From: a bacterium Ga0077546
GTDB lineage: Bacteria > Cyanobacteriota > Vampirovibrionia > Obscuribacterales > Obscuribacteraceae
DNA length: 5,871 nt
NCBI GenBank assembly: GCA_001464165.1
Contig: LNEX01000527.1
Location: 1-5,871 of the forward strand
Reading direction: 5' to 3'
In this document: positions 5,511 through 5,871 of the stretch, one piece after another
Position numbering within the stretch: position 1 is the first letter of the stretch
Layout of the letters: every line of letters starts with the position of its first letter
Notes under the pieces: generated by a model
Told to the model about the DNA's origin: nothing
The model's database searches: none
What the model saw: the letters and a program-made list of their open reading frames with translations, nothing else
Program-made: the position numbers and the translations under genes

Positions 5511-5871
5511 GTGGAAATTGCCATCTGTCCAAATTGCGGGGCAGTGATTAAGCAAAAGGTAAAAGGTTGCGGTGCATGTGGAGCAGCGCAGTCGAAGTTC
5601 GCTGCGACCATGGTGCCAACCCTAGCGTCAGCAGCTGCACCTATGGTGGTATCAGTAGCACCCGACAGGCTGATATTAGAGAGAATTGTTTCGTCGCGCT
5701 CTGTGGCAACTCTCATACCAGGCAGCGATAGCACTTATGGCAATAACGGTGGCTACAACGACACATTCAATCGTGACAATTCATTTCAAGATTTTATACC
5801 TAACCTCTTCGGCACGACCGTTTCTGCGTCCCCTTCTAGTTCTATGTCCGCGTCACAAGGAGTGGTCGATA
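5511..5871 (+). CDS. Zinc-ribbon protein, N-terminal part (runs off right edge)
   Basis: The frame is open from the TAG at 5463-5465 to the right edge, with about 120 codons from the chosen GTG. Near the N-terminus CPNCG and CGAC give a CX2C-X10-CX2C zinc ribbon (cysteines at 6, 9, 20 and 23 from the GTG). Small rubredoxin-like ribbons of this kind begin many poorly known bacterial proteins. The rest is Ala/Ser/Val-rich and then Asn/Gly/Ser-rich (YGNNGGYNDTFNRDNSF), probably disordered, with no signal peptide. Two starts are possible. GTG 5511 has GGAG 6 nt upstream and puts the ribbon at the very N-terminus. ATG 5469 has no visible SD and would add 14 residues. CGGG and CCCG flanking AGTA (5499-5510) could fold a hairpin over the GGAG. 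Function is unknown. A minus-strand frame over the same bases is a shadow. Confidence 0.7.
   Translation, partial: MEIAICPNCGAVIKQKVKGCGACGAAQSKFAATMVPTLASAAAPMVVSVAPDRLILERIVSSRSVATLIPGSDSTYGNNGGYNDTFNRDNSFQDFIPNLFGTTVSASPSSSMSASQGVVD

Larger units (their letters stand above)
5168..5598 (+). repeat. Cluster of four TCGAAGT motifs
   Basis: TCGAAGT occurs on the plus strand at 5169-5175, 5229-5235, 5361-5367 and 5592-5598. The first two share TTCGAAGTG and are exactly 60 bp apart; the last two share TCGAAGTTC. The first three are each followed within a few bases by ACC. The fourth lies inside the zinc-ribbon reading frame. Such spaced copies can be binding sites for one regulator, but the motif was picked after looking. 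Confidence 0.4.

Noticed and set aside
5462..5734. Minus-strand 90-residue frame at the right end
   Set aside because: The plus strand carries the CX2C-X10-CX2C zinc ribbon; the minus frame has no motif.
1..5871. Selenoprotein gene with an in-frame TGA
   Set aside because: All complete genes here end in TAA or TAG, so no stop suggests a read-through selenocysteine codon.

Overview
The window looks like chromosomal DNA from a bacterium that uses selenocysteine, with mixed base composition. The one gene I can name firmly is selA (L-seryl-tRNA(Sec) selenium transferase). Its neighbours are poorly characterised: a Gly/Arg/Pro-rich protein, a small helix-turn-helix (HTH) protein, two small membrane proteins, a 721-residue scaffold-like protein and a zinc-ribbon protein. 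No phage, transposon, CRISPR or RNA gene is visible. The long low-complexity proteins and the lack of any recognised household operon fit a deep-branching, under-sampled lineage. Non-photosynthetic relatives of cyanobacteria (Melainabacteria/Obscuribacterales) are one guess, but the sequence does not prove it.

Layout, left to right. Bases 1-409 (minus) are the N-terminus of a Gly/Arg/Pro-rich protein that runs off the left edge. Bases 484-741 (plus) may encode an 85-residue membrane protein. Bases 789-1034 (minus) encode an 81-residue HTH protein. It is divergent from selA (1183-2589, plus) across a 148-bp intergenic region that carries an inverted repeat ending exactly at the selA start codon. 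A 90-residue protein with one membrane segment (2642-2914, plus) follows selA and is probably co-transcribed. It converges on a large minus-strand gene (2936-5101) encoding a 721-residue cytosolic protein with disordered arms, internal duplications, a long coiled coil and a compact C-terminal domain. Bases 5102-5510 hold no convincing gene but contain candidate promoters, a 16-bp imperfect palindrome and a cluster of TCGAAGT motifs. A zinc-ribbon gene (from 5511 or 5469, plus) runs off the right edge.

How they may work together. SelA converts Ser-tRNA(Sec) to Sec-tRNA(Sec) using selenophosphate, so selD, selB, selC and at least one selenoprotein should lie elsewhere in the genome; none is here. 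The divergent HTH protein and the leader hairpin are candidates for selA control, and the 90-residue protein is a candidate selA-linked membrane protein; both ideas rest on position. The most unusual item is the 721-residue protein, whose 20-residue triple repeat, duplicated helical hairpin, coiled coil and C-terminal domain match no family I recognise.
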